Shown: piece by piece, positions 14,761 to 15,135 of the stretch
How positions within the stretch are numbered: the first letter of the stretch is position 1
Layout of the letters: every line of letters starts with the position of its first letter
NCBI GenBank assembly: GCA_017652965.1
Contig: JAGBZZ010000298.1
Coordinates: 1-15,135 of the forward strand
Direction: 5' to 3'
DNA: 15,135 nt
From: Clostridia bacterium
Lineage (GTDB): Bacteria; Bacillota_A; Clostridia; Oscillospirales; CAG-272
Position numbers and translations under genes: made by a program
Notes under the pieces: generated by a model
Told to the model about the DNA's origin: nothing
The model's database searches: none
The model's input: only the letters and a program-made list of their open reading frames with translations

Positions 14761-14789
14761 TTTACATGCACCGATGCGCGTGCTATAAT
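14761..14789 (+). promoter_or_regulatory. Divergent forward promoter at the right end
   Basis: TTTACA (14761-14766), 17-nt spacer, TATAAT (14784-14789) with TGC extended -10. It points into the repeat-rich region and probably serves a gene beyond the window, or a short noncoding transcript. Confidence 0.75.
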
Positions 14790-14831
14790 GAGAGCTTGCA
14801 CCTTCGTCCCGCGAGGTTTTCTTTGCTTTTT

Positions 14832-15101
14832 ACCCTCTCCGTCGGCTACGCCGCCACCTCTCCCAAAGGGCGAGCAAAGAGAAAACGCCACGGTGCGGCG
14901 TTTTCTCGAAGCGAAGTCCTCGACGCAAGGAGCCGAAGGACGGGGCTATGCCCCGACGCACGGCGACTATGCGGCAGGACAGGGAGGCTACAGTACCGCG
15001 GCTTTCGCTATTCTTCCTTTGCTATCGTGAGTAGCAAGGGCTACGGCTACGGAGGCTCTCCTTATGGGAGAGCTGGCACGGCTTGCCGTGACTGAGAGGG
15101 T
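14832..15101. repeat. Inverted pair of palindromic repeats (copies B and C)
   Basis: Copy B (14832-14874, +) begins ACCCTCTCCGTC. Copy C (15055-15101, -) begins ACCCTCTCAGTC when read on the - strand. Both continue with a GGC..GCC stem, then CTCTCCC and a closing GAG arm. Copy C forms CACGGC-TT-GCCGTG (15077-15090) and GCTCTCC/GGAGAGC (15055-15061 with 15067-15073). Between the copies are further hairpins, including CCTTTGCTA/TAGCAAGGG (15016-15024 with 15032-15040, one G-T wobble). The arrangement of two inverted copies resembles REPIN or MITE-like elements. There is no transposase here. Confidence 0.6.
14879..14907. terminator. Strong hairpin inside the repeat, terminator-like
   Basis: GAGAAAACGCC (14879-14889) and GGCGTTTTCTC (14897-14907) form a perfect 11-bp stem with a 7-nt loop. 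The U-tract is inside the stem rather than after it, so termination or attenuation of transcripts from 14761-14789 is possible but not certain. Confidence 0.45.
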
Positions 15102-15135
15102 GAAACAAAGGGGAACACCCTGCAACATCCCGTCC

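Larger units (their letters stand above)
14790..15135 (+). other. Noncoding repeat-rich region to the window end
   Basis: No convincing gene is seen here. Open frames exist, but they translate palindromic repeats and lack ribosome sites. The stretch consists of a short leader after the 14761-14789 promoter, an inverted pair of palindromic elements with internal hairpins, and a GGGTG/CACCC pair (15098-15102 with 15116-15120). Confidence 0.65.

Noticed and set aside
14736..15095. 119-codon open frame at the right end
   Set aside because: It begins upstream of a promoter and translates palindromic repeats (Arg/Gly-rich); there is no ribosome site or family resemblance.
15085..15135. CTGAGA followed by GGGTG, suggesting a thiamine riboswitch
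   Set aside because: The CTGAGA belongs to the palindromic repeat copy C, and the remaining conserved thiamine-riboswitch segments are missing.
1..15135. CRISPR array, tRNA, rRNA or insertion sequence with transposase
   Set aside because: No regularly spaced identical repeats, cloverleaf-like tRNA segments, rRNA stretches or transposase motifs were found on reading both strands.

Overview
The window looks like accessory carbohydrate-metabolism chromosome from a GC-rich member of the Firmicutes, probably a gut clostridium. The basis is consensus-type sigma-A promoters (TTGACA/TTGCAA-N17-18-TATAAT, often with an extended TGn), strong AGGAGG ribosome sites, short A-rich/U-rich intrinsic terminators, and the enzyme set. 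The species cannot be told from this sequence alone. Gene density is high and nearly all space is accounted for.

Layout: 1-237 holds a palindromic repeat and terminators. 238-1509 (-) is an SGNH/GDSL esterase transcribed divergently from a + strand operon (1658-5456) of a GH89 alpha-N-acetylglucosaminidase, a metallo-beta-lactamase-fold hydrolase and a NodB-like polysaccharide deacetylase homologue. A convergent terminator (5480-5519) separates these from a - strand operon (7578 to 5554) of a ThuA-like protein and a GH29 alpha-L-fucosidase. Divergent from that is a Gfo/Idh/MocA protein of the GH109 type (7806-9014). None of the catabolic proteins has an obvious signal peptide, so they probably work in the cytosol on imported oligosaccharides. 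Alpha-GlcNAc, alpha-GalNAc and alpha-fucose are all caps of host mucin-type glycans, so host glycan use is a reasonable inference. No transporter is present in the window.

9207-12734 (+) is the outstanding gene: a 1175-residue soluble protein that joins a Clp-like N-terminal region, an acidic linker, a ClpA/B-type AAA+ module, an unassigned alpha/beta domain, an FtsH-type AAA module and a complete M41 zinc peptidase. It has no membrane segment. A coding-like stretch continues in the same frame after its UGA stop (12759-13022). Convergent to this is a - strand pair, an AraC-family regulator and a sugar-phosphate isomerase/epimerase-like TIM barrel, translationally coupled by an ATGA overlap.

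14790-15135 contains no convincing gene. It holds a forward promoter and a roughly 270-bp inverted pair of palindromic repeats. The intergenic regions carry several operator-like dyads, notably 1621-1641 over the -10 of the GH89 operon and 7710-7751 over the -35 of the GH109-like gene.
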